A stretch of 64,000 nt of DNA from Mesorhizobium carmichaelinearum (GCF_900199455.1 NZ_FZQR01000005.1:186001-250000); one strand, 5' to 3'. Counted from the stretch's first letter, positions 38,945 to 47,666 are shown. The notes: a model not told the origin generated them from the letters alone. Numbers and translations are program-made.

Positions 38945-40472
38945 ATGGTGCCGCCGGCAGCTCCTGGGTGCCTTCGAGCTTCACAGCCTGGAGTTCGTTC
39001 GCGTCATAGCCAAGAGCCCGCAGGATGGTGGGAGCTACCTGCGTCGTCTGCACCAGAGCCGGCACCGACCTCGGCTTGAGCGAAGGAGCGCTGATGAGAA
39101 GCGCCACGTTGCGATCGTTCGCATTGGCGCCACCGTGCTCGGCAATCTTCGAGCCGGATGTGTAGACCACACCCGGATTGACGGTGGCTATGAAGTCCGG
39201 CGTACGGCTGTCGGTGGCCGGATCCTGATAAGCGAGAGCAAGCGCATTCGGCGGCTGGATCTGGGCGATGCCTTCAGCCTTGCTCGATTTCTCGAGATAG
39301 TCCTGCGCGGCCGCGAGGTTTTTGACCCTGTCTTGCGGTTTGAGCCAGATCAGCGCGGCGTCGTCGGCGATGTGGAAGGCATAGCCCGGTGTCTTCGTGT
39401 AGGGATCATCGTCCAGAGGCTGGAACGACGCCGGGTCGATGGGCGACTGGCCATGCTTCGAGGCAAGTATGATCAGGGTCGAGTCGGCCAGATGATTGCC
39501 CTTGAGTGCAGCCATCAGTTCGCCGAGGGCGCCGTCGACATAGGCGAGCTGCCCAGCAAGACCATTGCTCGGCGCGCCGCTGGCATCCAGATAGCCGCCG
39601 ACCAGACCGGCCTCGTCGCCAGGGCCTGCCTTGGGAAGCTTCTGCCCCACACTCACCGCCTGGAAATTCATGCCGAAAAGCGCGGGAACCGCAACGTGGT
39701 GTGCGCCGGTGCTGTCGAGGCCCTTGATTTCGTTGATCACCGCCTGGACCCGCGCTTCATCAAAGTCACGCTCGGCCTTGAAGCTGCCCGTCGTCTTGAC
39801 CTTCGTGCCGGGGATCAAGCTGTCCTGCTCCAACGCGTAAAGATCGTCGACGCCTTTGCCCGAAGGTCCGTTCAGCCATTCGTAGGCCGGGTGCTTGTCG
39901 GACCAGGCCGTGCGGCCGCCATGCGCTTTCACGATTTCGAAGACGTTGTTGACCCGCACGAAATCATGCGGATAGACCACCGAGCATTTGCCGTTGATCA
40001 GCGTCATCGGCAGCTTTGCCGGGTCGATCTGGCTGCGGTAATCGCCCGGCTTGCCACCACCATCAAGGCGCGTCGAGTCGACGTCGATGTTCTCGGCGAA
40101 AGCCACCTCGGCGCCCGGCTCGCCCTTGCAATCCGAGGCCGGTGCAAAATAGGTGCGGTCGTAGCTGTCGTCATAGAACACACCCGTCGACTTGGGCGTG
40201 CCACCGGTTACCTGTGCCACAAGGCCAGGAAACGAGTCGGACGGGGCGCTGGCGAGCGCATTCGGATAGAAAATCCCGGTATGGGCGAGCGCGGCGAGCG
40301 AGCTTGCCGGATTTGCGGCGACATAGTTTGCCAGATCGAGCGCATGAAGCCCGTCGACGCTGATGAGCAGTACGTGCTTGTAGGGTGCGGCGACGGCGCT
40401 GGAATTAGACAGCGCGCCAGCCAACGCCGCCGACAGCGTACCCGCAGCCAGCGCCAGAGATAGCGTTTTCAT
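38940..40472 (-). CDS. alkaline phosphatase family protein (type I phosphodiesterase/nucleotide pyrophosphatase)
   Basis: The 510-residue secreted protein has a signal peptide (SLALAAGTLSAALAGALSNS) and then HVLLISVDGLHALDLANYV, with the first metal Asp. The nucleophile Ser region APSDSFPGLVAQVTGG lies near residue 83, TLIILASKHGQSPIDP supplies a metal His near residue 360, and SKIAEHGGANANDRNVALLI another near residue 460. The fold is that of nucleotide pyrophosphatase/phosphodiesterases. The start is ATG 40472 with GAGGGACA upstream. The substrate is unknown. Confidence 0.88.
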   Translation of the reverse strand: MKTLSLALAAGTLSAALAGALSNSSAVAAPYKHVLLISVDGLHALDLANYVAANPASSLAALAHTGIFYPNALASAPSDSFPGLVAQVTGGTPKSTGVFYDDSYDRTYFAPASDCKGEPGAEVAFAENIDVDSTRLDGGGKPGDYRSQIDPAKLPMTLINGKCSVVYPHDFVRVNNVFEIVKAHGGRTAWSDKHPAYEWLNGPSGKGVDDLYALEQDSLIPGTKVKTTGSFKAERDFDEARVQAVINEIKGLDSTGAHHVAVPALFGMNFQAVSVGQKLPKAGPGDEAGLVGGYLDASGAPSNGLAGQLAYVDGALGELMAALKGNHLADSTLIILASKHGQSPIDPASFQPLDDDPYTKTPGYAFHIADDAALIWLKPQDRVKNLAAAQDYLEKSSKAEGIAQIQPPNALALAYQDPATDSRTPDFIATVNPGVVYTSGSKIAEHGGANANDRNVALLISAPSLKPRSVPALVQTTQVAPTILRALGYDANELQAVKLEGTQELPAAPF

Positions 40473-40602
40473 TGAAGTGTCCCTCGTCTCGCGACCCCCG
40501 CGATGGATCAACGTAGGCGAGCGGACATGACAGGTTCATGAAAACTCGGTGGCAGGGACCTTACGGATTGGTAAGCCAGCGGTGATGCAGCTGTGATGGC
40601 CG

Positions 40603-40655
40603 CTTGGGTCTTTCGCAGTGTTGTGCCGACCGCTACAGCTTGGCCTGACACCAAC
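40603..40655. repeat. direct repeat D, copy 1 (upstream of the histidine phosphatase gene)
   Basis: CGCTACAGCTTGGCCTGACA and its flanks match 44272-44326, with the pattern TTGYGCCGASCGCTACAGCTT. It contains no gene. Confidence 0.65.
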
Positions 40656-40669
40656 GAAAGGCCGAGCGT

Positions 40670-41251
40670 ATGAGCAGCGCATTACCCCAAATCCACCTGG
40701 TCCGGCATGGCGAGACGGCGTGGAGCCTTTCGGGGCAGCATACCGGCCGCACCGACATGCCGTTGACGCCGGCGGGCGAAGCCGCCGCGCGGGGCGTGGC
40801 GGAGCGGCTCAAGGGCCTGTCGTTCTCGGCGGTGTGGTCGAGCCCCTCGCAACGCGCCTACAACACCAGCGTGCTGGCCGGCTCTGGCGCGACAAGCGTC
40901 AGAAACGACGATCTGCAGGAGTGGGACTACGGCGCCTATGAAGGGCGCACCACCAAGGAAATCCTGGCCGAGCGGCCGGGCTGGAACGTGTTTCGCGACG
41001 GCTGCCCGCAAGGCGAGATGGCGGCCGATGTCGGCGCCCGCGCCGACAGGGTGATCAGACAGCTTCGCGAAGCTGGCGGCTCGATCCTGATCTTCTCCAG
41101 CGCGCATTTCCTGCGCGTGCTCACCGCCCGCTGGCTCGGCCTGCCGCCGGAAGGCGGGGCGCTGTTCGTGCTCGATACGGCGAGCATCAGCGTGCTCGGC
41201 TACGAGCATGATCCGAGCGAGCCGGTCGTGCGCAAATGGAATATGAAGTAG
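40670..41251 (+). CDS. histidine phosphatase family protein
   Basis: The 193-residue cytoplasmic phosphatase has the catalytic RHG motif in IHLVRHGETAWSLSGQHTGR, the acid/base region LQEWDYGAYEGRTTKEILAE, and the second catalytic His in FSSAHFLRVLTARWLGLP. The substrate is unknown. The start is ATG 40670. Just upstream, 40603-40655 is a copy of a segment also present at 44272-44326. Confidence 0.92.
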   Translation: MSSALPQIHLVRHGETAWSLSGQHTGRTDMPLTPAGEAAARGVAERLKGLSFSAVWSSPSQRAYNTSVLAGSGATSVRNDDLQEWDYGAYEGRTTKEILAERPGWNVFRDGCPQGEMAADVGARADRVIRQLREAGGSILIFSSAHFLRVLTARWLGLPPEGGALFVLDTASISVLGYEHDPSEPVVRKWNMK

Positions 41252-41333
41252 CGGTCACCGGCCTCCAGTCTCCTGACAGAAATCCCGCGCCTCCAGTGTA
41301 TGGTCGGCGACGTGAGCGAGAAAGGGATTGTCG

Positions 41334-41765
41334 ATGTCAAAAGAGTTGGTGCGCGAGCTGTTCGACAGGTGGGAACGGGTCTGGGTGGATGGCCAGTATG
41401 ATCTGATCCCGGCTTGCGTCGAGCCGCACTACATCAGGCATGACGAGAAGGGCGACCGCACGGTGACGCGCGAGGACTATGCGATCGAACTCGCTTCCGT
41501 CCGGGATGGCCGGCCGGGCATCCGCGTCGTCGTCTATGATCACGCTTTCACCGATGACAGCGCATGGTTTCGCTTTTCCTTCGTGTGGCCAGATCCGGAA
41601 ACCGGCGAGCCGCGCAGTCGGGTCGGCATGCAAAGCTACCGGGTCGAGAATGGCAAGCTCGCCGAAACCTGGATTTCGATGCTGGCGCCGGACACGAGAT
41701 GGACGGATGCGACCGCCCAGGACCGTTGGACGAGCACCAGCCGATCTCCGCACAAGCCGGCCTGA
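41334..41765 (+). CDS. SnoaL-like/nuclear transport factor 2 family protein
   Basis: The 143-residue protein has the NTF2-like cone fold: SKELVRELFDRWERVWVDGQ, then LIPACVEPHYIRHDEKGDRT with the polar pocket, and SRVGMQSYRVENGKLAETWI as the last strand pair. Its substrate is unknown. The start is ATG 41334. The sequence CTCCTGACAGAAA at 41272-41284 upstream is shared with the segments before the VOC and SDR genes nearby. It is convergent with the VOC gene. Confidence 0.82.
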   Translation: MSKELVRELFDRWERVWVDGQYDLIPACVEPHYIRHDEKGDRTVTREDYAIELASVRDGRPGIRVVVYDHAFTDDSAWFRFSFVWPDPETGEPRSRVGMQSYRVENGKLAETWISMLAPDTRWTDATAQDRWTSTSRSPHKPA

Positions 41766-41785
41766 CGCCCGTCCGCGTCCGCCCG

Positions 41786-42187
41786 CTACTTGTCGAACTT
41801 CCGGATCGCCTCGGCGGTGACCGGCGTGAAGAAATTCACCAGATTGCCGTCGGGGTCGCGAAACAGCAGCGAGCGGTTGCCCCAGGGCATGGTGGTCGGC
41901 TTCTGCACAGTCATGTCCCTGATGAAATCCGACAGCCTGGCGAATTCGGCATCGACGTCGCCGACGCGAAATTCGAGGATGGCGGTGTGGTTGTCGGCGG
42001 GGCGGGCGATGTCGCCGCCAAACAGCATCAAGGTGCGCGTGCTGCCGATCGCCAGCGTGCAGGAAGGTGTCGCGAGTTCGGCGAAGTCCTCGGTGTAGAC
42101 CGTCACCGGCATGCCGGTGATCTCGCCATAGAAGCGCACGAGGCGCTGAACGTCTGACGTGATGATGCGGATAGAGACGAAATTCAT
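41786..42187 (-). CDS. VOC family (glyoxalase/bleomycin resistance-like) protein
   Basis: The 133-residue protein has the paired beta-alpha-beta-beta-beta VOC fold. Visible are MNFVSIRIITSDVQRLVRFY with the first metal ligand region, TAILEFRVGDVDAEFARLSD near the middle, and RSLLFRDPDGNLVNFFTPV near residue 115. The activity is unknown. The start is ATG 42187. It lies downstream of the ECF sigma gene on the same strand. The intervening DNA (42223-42281) is duplicated at 44326-44384. Confidence 0.87.
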   Translation of the reverse strand: MNFVSIRIITSDVQRLVRFYGEITGMPVTVYTEDFAELATPSCTLAIGSTRTLMLFGGDIARPADNHTAILEFRVGDVDAEFARLSDFIRDMTVQKPTTMPWGNRSLLFRDPDGNLVNFFTPVTAEAIRKFDK

Positions 42188-42222
42188 CGCAGGGCTCCTT
42201 GATTGCTGAAGCCGCGGCCGGG

Positions 42223-42281
42223 CTCCCGACCGATCTATAGGCCAGGCCTCCTGCCAGCTTTCTGTCAGGAGAGAGACGCGA
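42223..42281. repeat. direct repeat E, copy 1 (between the sigma and VOC genes)
   Basis: CTCCCGACCGATCTATAGGC and GCCAGCTTTCTGTCAGGAGA within this stretch recur at 44326-44384 with few changes. On the minus strand it reads TCTCCTGACAGAAAGCTGGC, lying before the VOC gene start. Confidence 0.7.
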
Positions 42282-42284
42282 TGA

Positions 42285-43349
42285 CTACGCTTCCGGTTCG
42301 GACCAACTCTCCTGCACCATTGGCGGCAGGCCGAAGGCGGCGAACAGGCCGGGGCCGAGCGGGGCGACATAGACCGTCAGCGAGGCGATGGCGCCAGCGG
42401 CCGGCTCGATGACATGCAGCGATTGCGCGCGCCATTCCGGCTCCTGATGGCGCCGCGCATAGATGGCGACGGCGGGCTGGCCATTGGCCCGTGTCGCCAC
42501 GGCGCGGTAGCCTGCGAAATTGGCCCACACGGTCCTGAAGAAACCATGGATCGCAGGGCGGCCCCGGTACCAGTCGCGCCAAGGCGGCATGTGGTAGGTG
42601 GCGTCCTCGCGCAGCAATGCGACGAAGCCGTCGAGATTGGCGGCCTGCCAGGCCCTGATATAGCGTTCCAGCAGCAAGTCTTCTTCCGGGTTGGGCTGCG
42701 ATCGCTGCAAGGGGCGCCCCCCAGGATAGCGCTCGCCGAGCGTCGCCCGCGCCCGCTGCAGGGCGCTGTTGACCGAGGCGGTCGAGCCGCCCAGCAATTG
42801 CGCGGTCTCCAGCGCCGACCAGCCCAGCACGTCGCACAGCAGAAGGGATGCGCGTTGCCGGGGCGGCAGCAACTGGATGGCCGCGACGAAGGCAAGCCGC
42901 ACGGCCTCGCTTGTCTCGTAGCGCGCGTCCGGGCCGGGCTCACCATCGGCGATATCAGGCAGCTCGGCGTCGGGGTAGGGCTCCAGCCAGGAAAGCTCGG
43001 CGGCCGGCCCGGCGGCGGCGCGCCCTTCGCTCGGCGGCCGTGCGGGCTCTCCGAGAATGCGGTGTGCCGACGACCGCGCCTTGATGGCGTTGAGACAGGC
43101 GTTGGTGGCGATCGTATAGAGCCAGCCGCGTGGCGAGCCGCGCCCGTCGAACTGCGCACGGCCGCGCCAGGCCTTCAGCAATGTCTCCTGGACGAGATCG
43201 TCGGCCTCGTGCAGCGAGCCCATCATCCGGTAGCAGTGCAGTTTCAGTTCACGCCGATGGGTCGTTGCCAGGCGCTCGAAGGCAGGCCGATCGAGGATCG
43301 GCCTGCCTGTCGGGCTCAGCGGCTCAAGCGGGCCGGGAGCGTCTGTCAT
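42285..43349 (-). CDS. ECF sigma factor with SnoaL-like C-terminal domain
   Basis: The 354-residue protein is an extracytoplasmic-function sigma factor. Region 2 shows ELKLHCYRMMGSLHEADDLV and DLVQETLLKAWRGRAQFDGR; region 4 shows LPPRQRASLLLCDVLGWSAL with the HTH ALETAQLLGGSTASVNSALQRA. A SnoaL-like domain of about 110 residues follows (EEDLLLERYIRAWQAANLDG), as in the ECF group with SnoaL tails (TIGR02960-like). No anti-sigma gene is adjacent, so the tail may control activity. The start is ATG 43349. It probably transcribes genes carrying the segment E motif. Confidence 0.88.
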   Translation of the reverse strand: MTDAPGPLEPLSPTGRPILDRPAFERLATTHRRELKLHCYRMMGSLHEADDLVQETLLKAWRGRAQFDGRGSPRGWLYTIATNACLNAIKARSSAHRILGEPARPPSEGRAAAGPAAELSWLEPYPDAELPDIADGEPGPDARYETSEAVRLAFVAAIQLLPPRQRASLLLCDVLGWSALETAQLLGGSTASVNSALQRARATLGERYPGGRPLQRSQPNPEEDLLLERYIRAWQAANLDGFVALLREDATYHMPPWRDWYRGRPAIHGFFRTVWANFAGYRAVATRANGQPAVAIYARRHQEPEWRAQSLHVIEPAAGAIASLTVYVAPLGPGLFAAFGLPPMVQESWSEPEA

Positions 43350-43391
43350 GTCGAGCCTGCCGTGCGCAATTCGCCTTGCATCCTGCGCGCC

Positions 43392-44138
43392 TCATGCCGC
43401 CGCCGCAAGGCCGCTGCCGCTCACCGTGAAGGCGGTGCCCTGCACCTTGCCGCCGGCCAGCGCCACCACGGCGCGTCCGACATCGGCGGGTGTCTGCACA
43501 TCGCTCATGCTGGCCAGGAAATCCGCCGGGCTGATGCCGAGATAGGCGGAAATGCTCGAAATGCCGCGCTGGCCGACGCCGGTGCCGGCCATGATGCGCA
43601 TCGGCGCCAGCGCCATGAAGCGCAGGCCAAGGCCAAGCCGGTCGGCCTCCTTCTGGCTGTGGGCGGCAAGGAACATCTGCATTTGCTTGGCGCCGGAATA
43701 GCCGCCGGAGTTCGGCGGTCCGCCGCTGAATGCCGCGCCACTGGAGATCAGCACCACGCGGCTGCCCGGCTTCAATCGGCCCTGCAGCGCAGCCCTGCAG
43801 AACAGGAACGATGCCTTGACGTCCGTTTCCCAATTCGCCGAAAAATCGTCCCAGCTCTGGTCCTGGATGCAGGCCGACGGAGCAAAGGCGCCGGCGCAGA
43901 TTACCAGCACATCCGGCGGCAACGCGGCGAACACCGCGTCGGGCGCGGTGTCCTGCGTGGCGTCGGCGGCAAGCGTCCTCACGCCTGACGCCTCCCAGGA
44001 GAGCTCCTTCAAACCTTCCGTGCCGCGCGCGACGGCAAGCACGGTCGCGCCTTCGCCGAGCGCAGCTTCCACGATCGAACGGCCGACACCCCGGCTGCCT
44101 CCGACCACGACGACATTTTGACCTTTCAACGATCCCAT
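43392..44138 (-). CDS. SDR family oxidoreductase
   Basis: The 248-residue SDR shows VVVGGSRGVGRSIVEAALG as the cofactor motif (Gly-rich with Arg), CAGAFAP in place of NNAG, SSG near residue 135 and the catalytic YSGAK near residue 150. It is a divergent SDR whose activity needs testing because NNAG is altered. The start is ATG 44138. The upstream DNA holds copies of segments D and E and a sigma-gene remnant (44391-44452). It lies 42 bases before the sigma gene on the same strand. Confidence 0.87.
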   Translation of the reverse strand: MGSLKGQNVVVVGGSRGVGRSIVEAALGEGATVLAVARGTEGLKELSWEASGVRTLAADATQDTAPDAVFAALPPDVLVICAGAFAPSACIQDQSWDDFSANWETDVKASFLFCRAALQGRLKPGSRVVLISSGAAFSGGPPNSGGYSGAKQMQMFLAAHSQKEADRLGLGLRFMALAPMRIMAGTGVGQRGISSISAYLGISPADFLASMSDVQTPADVGRAVVALAGGKVQGTAFTVSGSGLAAAA

Positions 44139-44271
44139 GGATCACCTCGCTTTTCCGGCCCGGACAATTCCGGTGCCTATGGATGAGGACAGCGCGGGCG
44201 GGTGGAAATCATCGCTGGGGCGGCAAAAAATCTTTCCGTGCGCAGCCAGCAGGCGGTGGATGTGGGCCTGT

Positions 44272-44384
44272 TCGCCGGGTTTTCGCTCTCTTGCGCCGAG
44301 CGCTACAGCTTTGGCCCGACATCAACTCCCGACCGATCCAGAGGCCAGCCTCCCGCCAGCTTTCTGTCAGGAGAGGTCGTGACT
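44272..44384. repeat. direct repeats D and E, copy 2, adjacent
   Basis: Segment D (44272-44326) matches 40603-40655 and segment E (44326-44384) matches 42223-42281. Here they are joined. On the minus strand they lie upstream of the SDR gene, at about the same distance that segment E lies before the VOC gene. Confidence 0.7.
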
Positions 44385-44390
44385 ATTATT

Positions 44391-44452
44391 GGCTATCCGG
44401 CTCAGACCCGGCAGGCCGAAAGCCGGAATAGCCTGGCGCCGAGCGGGCTCGA
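44391..44452 (-). pseudogene. remnant of the ECF sigma-factor gene 3' end
   Basis: On the minus strand this stretch aligns with the last 60 or so bases of the sigma gene (42285-42362): CCGCTCGGC, then GGCT.TTC and TTCGGCCTGCCG are kept, with deletions and stops. It joins segment E in the same order as the intact sigma gene, implying duplication of sigma-3'-end plus spacer. Confidence 0.6.
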
Positions 44453-44676
44453 AGAGGGCTCTTCCTCGTTGGAGATTTGTTTCCCCTAGTCCTGACGGAA
44501 ATTTGATCGTGCGCATCAGTACAATTAGAATGAAAAGAGATTATGCTCAGAAATTGATCTCGTGTGTGGAGAGTAATTCGACTGTTTGATAGATTTATCC
44601 AGCTTAAATACGATGTCATCTCGCTCATATCATGTAAAATGGCGAGAAAATCTCAATCATCTGGAGGGTGTGTAAG

Positions 44677-45090
44677 ATGGCGTATCGGATGACTTGTGTC
44701 ATGGCAGTGGCTGCGGTGTTTGGGTTTACTGGCTATGCGATGGCCGGGAGCAGCCGGCCGGTAACCTATGAAAAGACAGCACTTTCCGGGCAGGAGATTT
44801 ATATTTTCCAGGACGCCAACCTGAACCCGGACTGCACGAGCGCAGGCCTGGACGAGGTGCAGGCGACATCGGGGCCGAGCCACGGATCGATCCGGATCGT
44901 GGACGGCAAGGTCTATCCCAATTTCCCCAAGAACAGCGACCGCTACAAATGCAATCAGCAGAGCGATGACGGAGTGCAGGCGTTCTACAAGTCGGCCCCA
45001 GGTTTCAAAGGGCAAGATCAGGTCAGTCTGTCGATCCACACATTCACGGGAAACGCCCGCAACGTGTTGGTGAACATTACCGTCGAATAA
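44677..45090 (+). CDS. small secreted hypothetical protein
   Basis: The 137-residue product starts MAYRMTCVMAVAAVFGFTGY and carries a signal peptide ending about AMA. The mature part has two Cys (DCTSAGLD and YKCNQQSD) and strand-rich sequence ending GNARNVLVNITVE, resembling small beta-sandwich Ig-like secreted proteins. No family is named. The start is ATG 44677 with GGAGGG upstream. The upstream AT-rich DNA contrasts with the surroundings. Confidence 0.75.
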   Translation: MAYRMTCVMAVAAVFGFTGYAMAGSSRPVTYEKTALSGQEIYIFQDANLNPDCTSAGLDEVQATSGPSHGSIRIVDGKVYPNFPKNSDRYKCNQQSDDGVQAFYKSAPGFKGQDQVSLSIHTFTGNARNVLVNITVE

Positions 45091-45183
45091 GGTTCGTCGG
45101 AGCAGGTCGGCGGCAGGCCAAAGACTTTGAAGATTGGCGGATTGGCGGGCGGCCACACAGTGTGCCGCCTGCAGCCTGTTCAT

Positions 45184-45933
45184 TCACTCCGCCAGCAACG
45201 CCAGTTCCTCCGCCGTCAAATGCCGCGCCGTGCCCTTGGCGAGGTCGCCCAGGGGCAGCCGGCCGATGGCGATGCGGATGAGGCGCTTGACCTCGATGCC
45301 GTGCGCGGCGAGCAGGCGGCGGATGTGGCGGTTGCGGCCCTCGTCGAGCACGATCTCCAGCCAGGCGGTACGGCCGCCGCTGCGCAAAAGCGCGATCGAA
45401 CTGGCGGTCAGGGTCTCGCCATCGACGGTGACGCCCGCGCGCAGCGCCTCCAGCATCGTTTCATCGGGCACCGTGCCGACCTGCACATGATAGGTCTTGG
45501 CCAGATGCGAGGCCGGGTCCATCAGCCGATTGGCGAAATGCGTGTCGTTGGTCATCAGCAGCAGGCCTTCGCTCGCCTTGTCGAGGCGGCCGACCGGCGA
45601 GACGAAGGGCAAATCGAGCCCTTCGAGGCAAGCATAGACCGTGTCGCGCTGTTGCGGGTCGTCGCGGGTGGTGACCAGCCCGCGCGGCTTGTTGAGCATG
45701 ACATAGACCTTGCGCTCGGCGACCAGCTTTTCGCCATCGACGACGATGCGGTCGCGGTTCAGGTCGACGCGCAGGGCGGTATCGCGCACCACCTTGCCGC
45801 CGACACGCACGCGGCCCGCCGCGATCAGCACCTCGGCCTGCGTGCGCGAGCACAGGCCGAGCTTTGACAGCGCGCGATTGAGGCTGACGCCGGCGCTGGC
45901 CGGCCTGCCGGTGGGTGGTGGTCGTGATGCCAT
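45184..45933 (-). CDS. pseudouridine synthase, RsuA/RluB family
   Basis: The 249-residue enzyme makes pseudouridine in rRNA. An N-terminal S4 RNA-binding domain (LNRALSKLGLCSRTQAEVLI) precedes the catalytic domain with VGRLDKASEGLLLMTNDTHF containing the catalytic Asp. The C-terminus RNRHIRRLLAAHGIEVKRLI is also characteristic. The start is ATG 45933, as homologues begin near MASRPP; the frame is open further upstream. Whether it is RluB, RluE or RsuA needs phylogeny. Confidence 0.92.
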   Translation of the reverse strand: MASRPPPTGRPASAGVSLNRALSKLGLCSRTQAEVLIAAGRVRVGGKVVRDTALRVDLNRDRIVVDGEKLVAERKVYVMLNKPRGLVTTRDDPQQRDTVYACLEGLDLPFVSPVGRLDKASEGLLLMTNDTHFANRLMDPASHLAKTYHVQVGTVPDETMLEALRAGVTVDGETLTASSIALLRSGGRTAWLEIVLDEGRNRHIRRLLAAHGIEVKRLIRIAIGRLPLGDLAKGTARHLTAEELALLAE

Positions 45934-46021
45934 GCTGATCCGGTCGGTTGCATCAGACAGATGGCACGGGCCGCGATAGCTCCGCAAGCCGTACACGCAC
46001 TGCGCTGAAGCCGCTGGCCGC

Positions 46022-46846
46022 TCAATCCCGGCCGTTGAAAAACGCCGTCAGCACCGGCGCATGCGCGGCGGGTTTCAGCATGTGGTTCTGGCCTGCCAGT
46101 GTCTGGTAGCGGGCATTGGGCAGAGCTTGCGCCAACCCCTTGTTGCCATGGCGCATCCACGGTGGGCTTTTTCCGCCATCGGTCACCAGCACCGGCACGC
46201 CGAGCGTGGTCCAGCGCGTGGTATCCAGCGGCTTGCCGAGCTGGTCGCCGGCAACGATGGCGCCGTCATAGGGCAGCGTATGCGCCACTGCCTTGAGCTT
46301 GCGCCAGATCGGCGTCAGCTTCATGACCGCGATCAGCAGGCCGGGCATGCCGACCGATTTGAGGAAGGCGCTCACAGCGTCGCCGCGCCGGTCGTCCGCA
46401 ATGGCCTGCCGGATCGTTGCCCAGTCGCCTTGCGTGGTCGCGCGGCTGTCGTCGACGATCAGCGGCGCTTCGTAGAGCGCGAGCCTGCTGATGCCGGGCA
46501 GGCGGGCTGCCGCCATCAGGGCCAGCATGGCGCCGGAAGACATGCCCCAGACATAGGCTTCACCGCCGGCCGCCCGCAGCACGGCCTCGATGTCATCGAT
46601 CTCGCGCTCGACCGCGTAGGGCAAGGTGTCGCCGCTGTCGCCACGGCCACGGCGGTCGTAGCGAAACACGGTGAAATCGCCTTCCAGCGCCTTGGCCAGC
46701 GGGCCGCTCGGACCCATGGCGCGCGAGCACAGCGCGCCATCGACGAGGATGAGCGGATGGCCCTGGCCCCGGCGCTCGCAGGCGATCGGTGTTCCATCCC
46801 GCGACAGCACGGCTTGCGTGGTCGGCTTGGCGTTCTCAGCCAGCAT
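46022..46846 (-). CDS. alpha/beta hydrolase
   Basis: The 274-residue hydrolase has the strand-oxyanion motif HPLILVDGALCSRAM, FRYDRRGRGDSGDT near residue 62, the nucleophile elbow VWGMSSGAMLAL near residue 100 and a late GQNHMLKPAAHAPV for the catalytic His. The nucleophile context GMSSG is slightly unusual. The start is ATG 46846 and overlaps the SRPBCC gene by 11 bases. It is the last gene of an ArsR-SRPBCC-hydrolase operon; the substrate is unknown. Confidence 0.88.
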   Translation of the reverse strand: MLAENAKPTTQAVLSRDGTPIACERRGQGHPLILVDGALCSRAMGPSGPLAKALEGDFTVFRYDRRGRGDSGDTLPYAVEREIDDIEAVLRAAGGEAYVWGMSSGAMLALMAAARLPGISRLALYEAPLIVDDSRATTQGDWATIRQAIADDRRGDAVSAFLKSVGMPGLLIAVMKLTPIWRKLKAVAHTLPYDGAIVAGDQLGKPLDTTRWTTLGVPVLVTDGGKSPPWMRHGNKGLAQALPNARYQTLAGQNHMLKPAAHAPVLTAFFNGRD

Positions 46847-47330
46847 GGTCGGCTCCTGTGCTGATCAACTGTTCCAGGCGGTCGAAGCTCTGCATCCAGC
46901 CGCCGCGCATGCCGAGCGCCAGCAGGCGTTCGCGGTCGGCGGCAGTCGCCAGCGTCACCTCGAAATGGACATGGGTGCGCACACCGTTGGCCGTGAAGCT
47001 GACCGTGTGGCGGCTCTGGCCCGGCGGCTTGCCTGCCCATTCCTGGATCTCGGGATCCGGTTCGTCGCCATAGCTCAGCCTGATGTTCTCGATGACTTCG
47101 AGATAGCTGCCCTGGTTGCGGTAGAGCGCGCCGCTCGCGGTCAGCATGTCGATGCGCCAGCGGCCACCGACGCGCACGTCGAGCGCGCAATGGGGGATGG
47201 TGCAGTCCCTGATGCCCCACCACTGCGCCACCAGAAGCGGATCGGTCCACAGCCGGAAGACGCGTTCGACCGGGGCGTTGAAAATCCGCTCGATGGCAAA
47301 GCCGCGGTCGGCGGTTGCGGGCGCGCTCAT
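46836..47330 (-). CDS. SRPBCC/AHSA1 family protein
   Basis: The 164-residue protein has the START-like AHSA1 fold (FAIERIFNAPVERVFRLWTD at the N-terminus, then WWGIRDCTIPHCALDVRVGG and SYGDEPDPEIQEW). It binds small hydrophobic ligands in this family. The start is ATG 47330, with an ATGA overlap with the ArsR gene. ArsR-AHSA1 pairs are frequent and the partner usually senses or modifies the repressor's effector. Confidence 0.92.
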   Translation of the reverse strand: MSAPATADRGFAIERIFNAPVERVFRLWTDPLLVAQWWGIRDCTIPHCALDVRVGGRWRIDMLTASGALYRNQGSYLEVIENIRLSYGDEPDPEIQEWAGKPPGQSRHTVSFTANGVRTHVHFEVTLATAADRERLLALGMRGGWMQSFDRLEQLISTGADHAG

Positions 47331-47662
47331 TCCGGCCTGTCCGCGCCGCGCCGCAGGAGATCTTCCATGCGATCGAAACGGTCTTCCCAGAGTTTGCGAT
47401 AGTCATCCAGCCAGCGGTCGATGTCGCGCAGCGGCTTGAGTTCGATGCGGCTGAGATGTTTTTGCGCCGCCCGGCTGCGGGTGACGAGGCCGGCCTGCTC
47501 CAGCACGCCGACATGTTTGGAGACGGCGCGCACGGTGAGCGCGAAGGGTTGCGCCAGTTCGGCAACCGACGCTTCGCCGTCGAGCAGCCGGGCCAGGATC
47601 GCCCGGCGTGTGGGATCGGCGAGGGCGGCGAATGTGTCGTCGAGGGAGAACTCAGTAGCCAT
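47327..47662 (-). CDS. ArsR family regulator of the AHSA1 operon
   Basis: The 111-residue winged-helix regulator begins MATEFSLDDTFAALADPTRR and carries the recognition region LTVRAVSKHVGVLEQAGLVT with the wing RAAQKHLSRIELKPL. It has no Cys for metal sensing. The start is ATG 47662. The 30-base near-palindrome at 47667-47696 lies at the promoter, so it probably represses its own operon. Confidence 0.92.
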   Translation of the reverse strand: MATEFSLDDTFAALADPTRRAILARLLDGEASVAELAQPFALTVRAVSKHVGVLEQAGLVTRSRAAQKHLSRIELKPLRDIDRWLDDYRKLWEDRFDRMEDLLRRGADRPE

Positions 47663-47666
47663 TATG

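Larger units (their letters stand above)
44139..44676. other. 538-base gap: duplicated promoter segments, sigma remnant, then AT-richer DNA
   Basis: The left part carries segments D (44272-44326) and E (44326-44384) and a remnant of the sigma gene (44391-44452). The right part (44480-44676) is lower in GC than the neighbours and precedes a secreted protein. No intact gene is supported. Confidence 0.65.
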
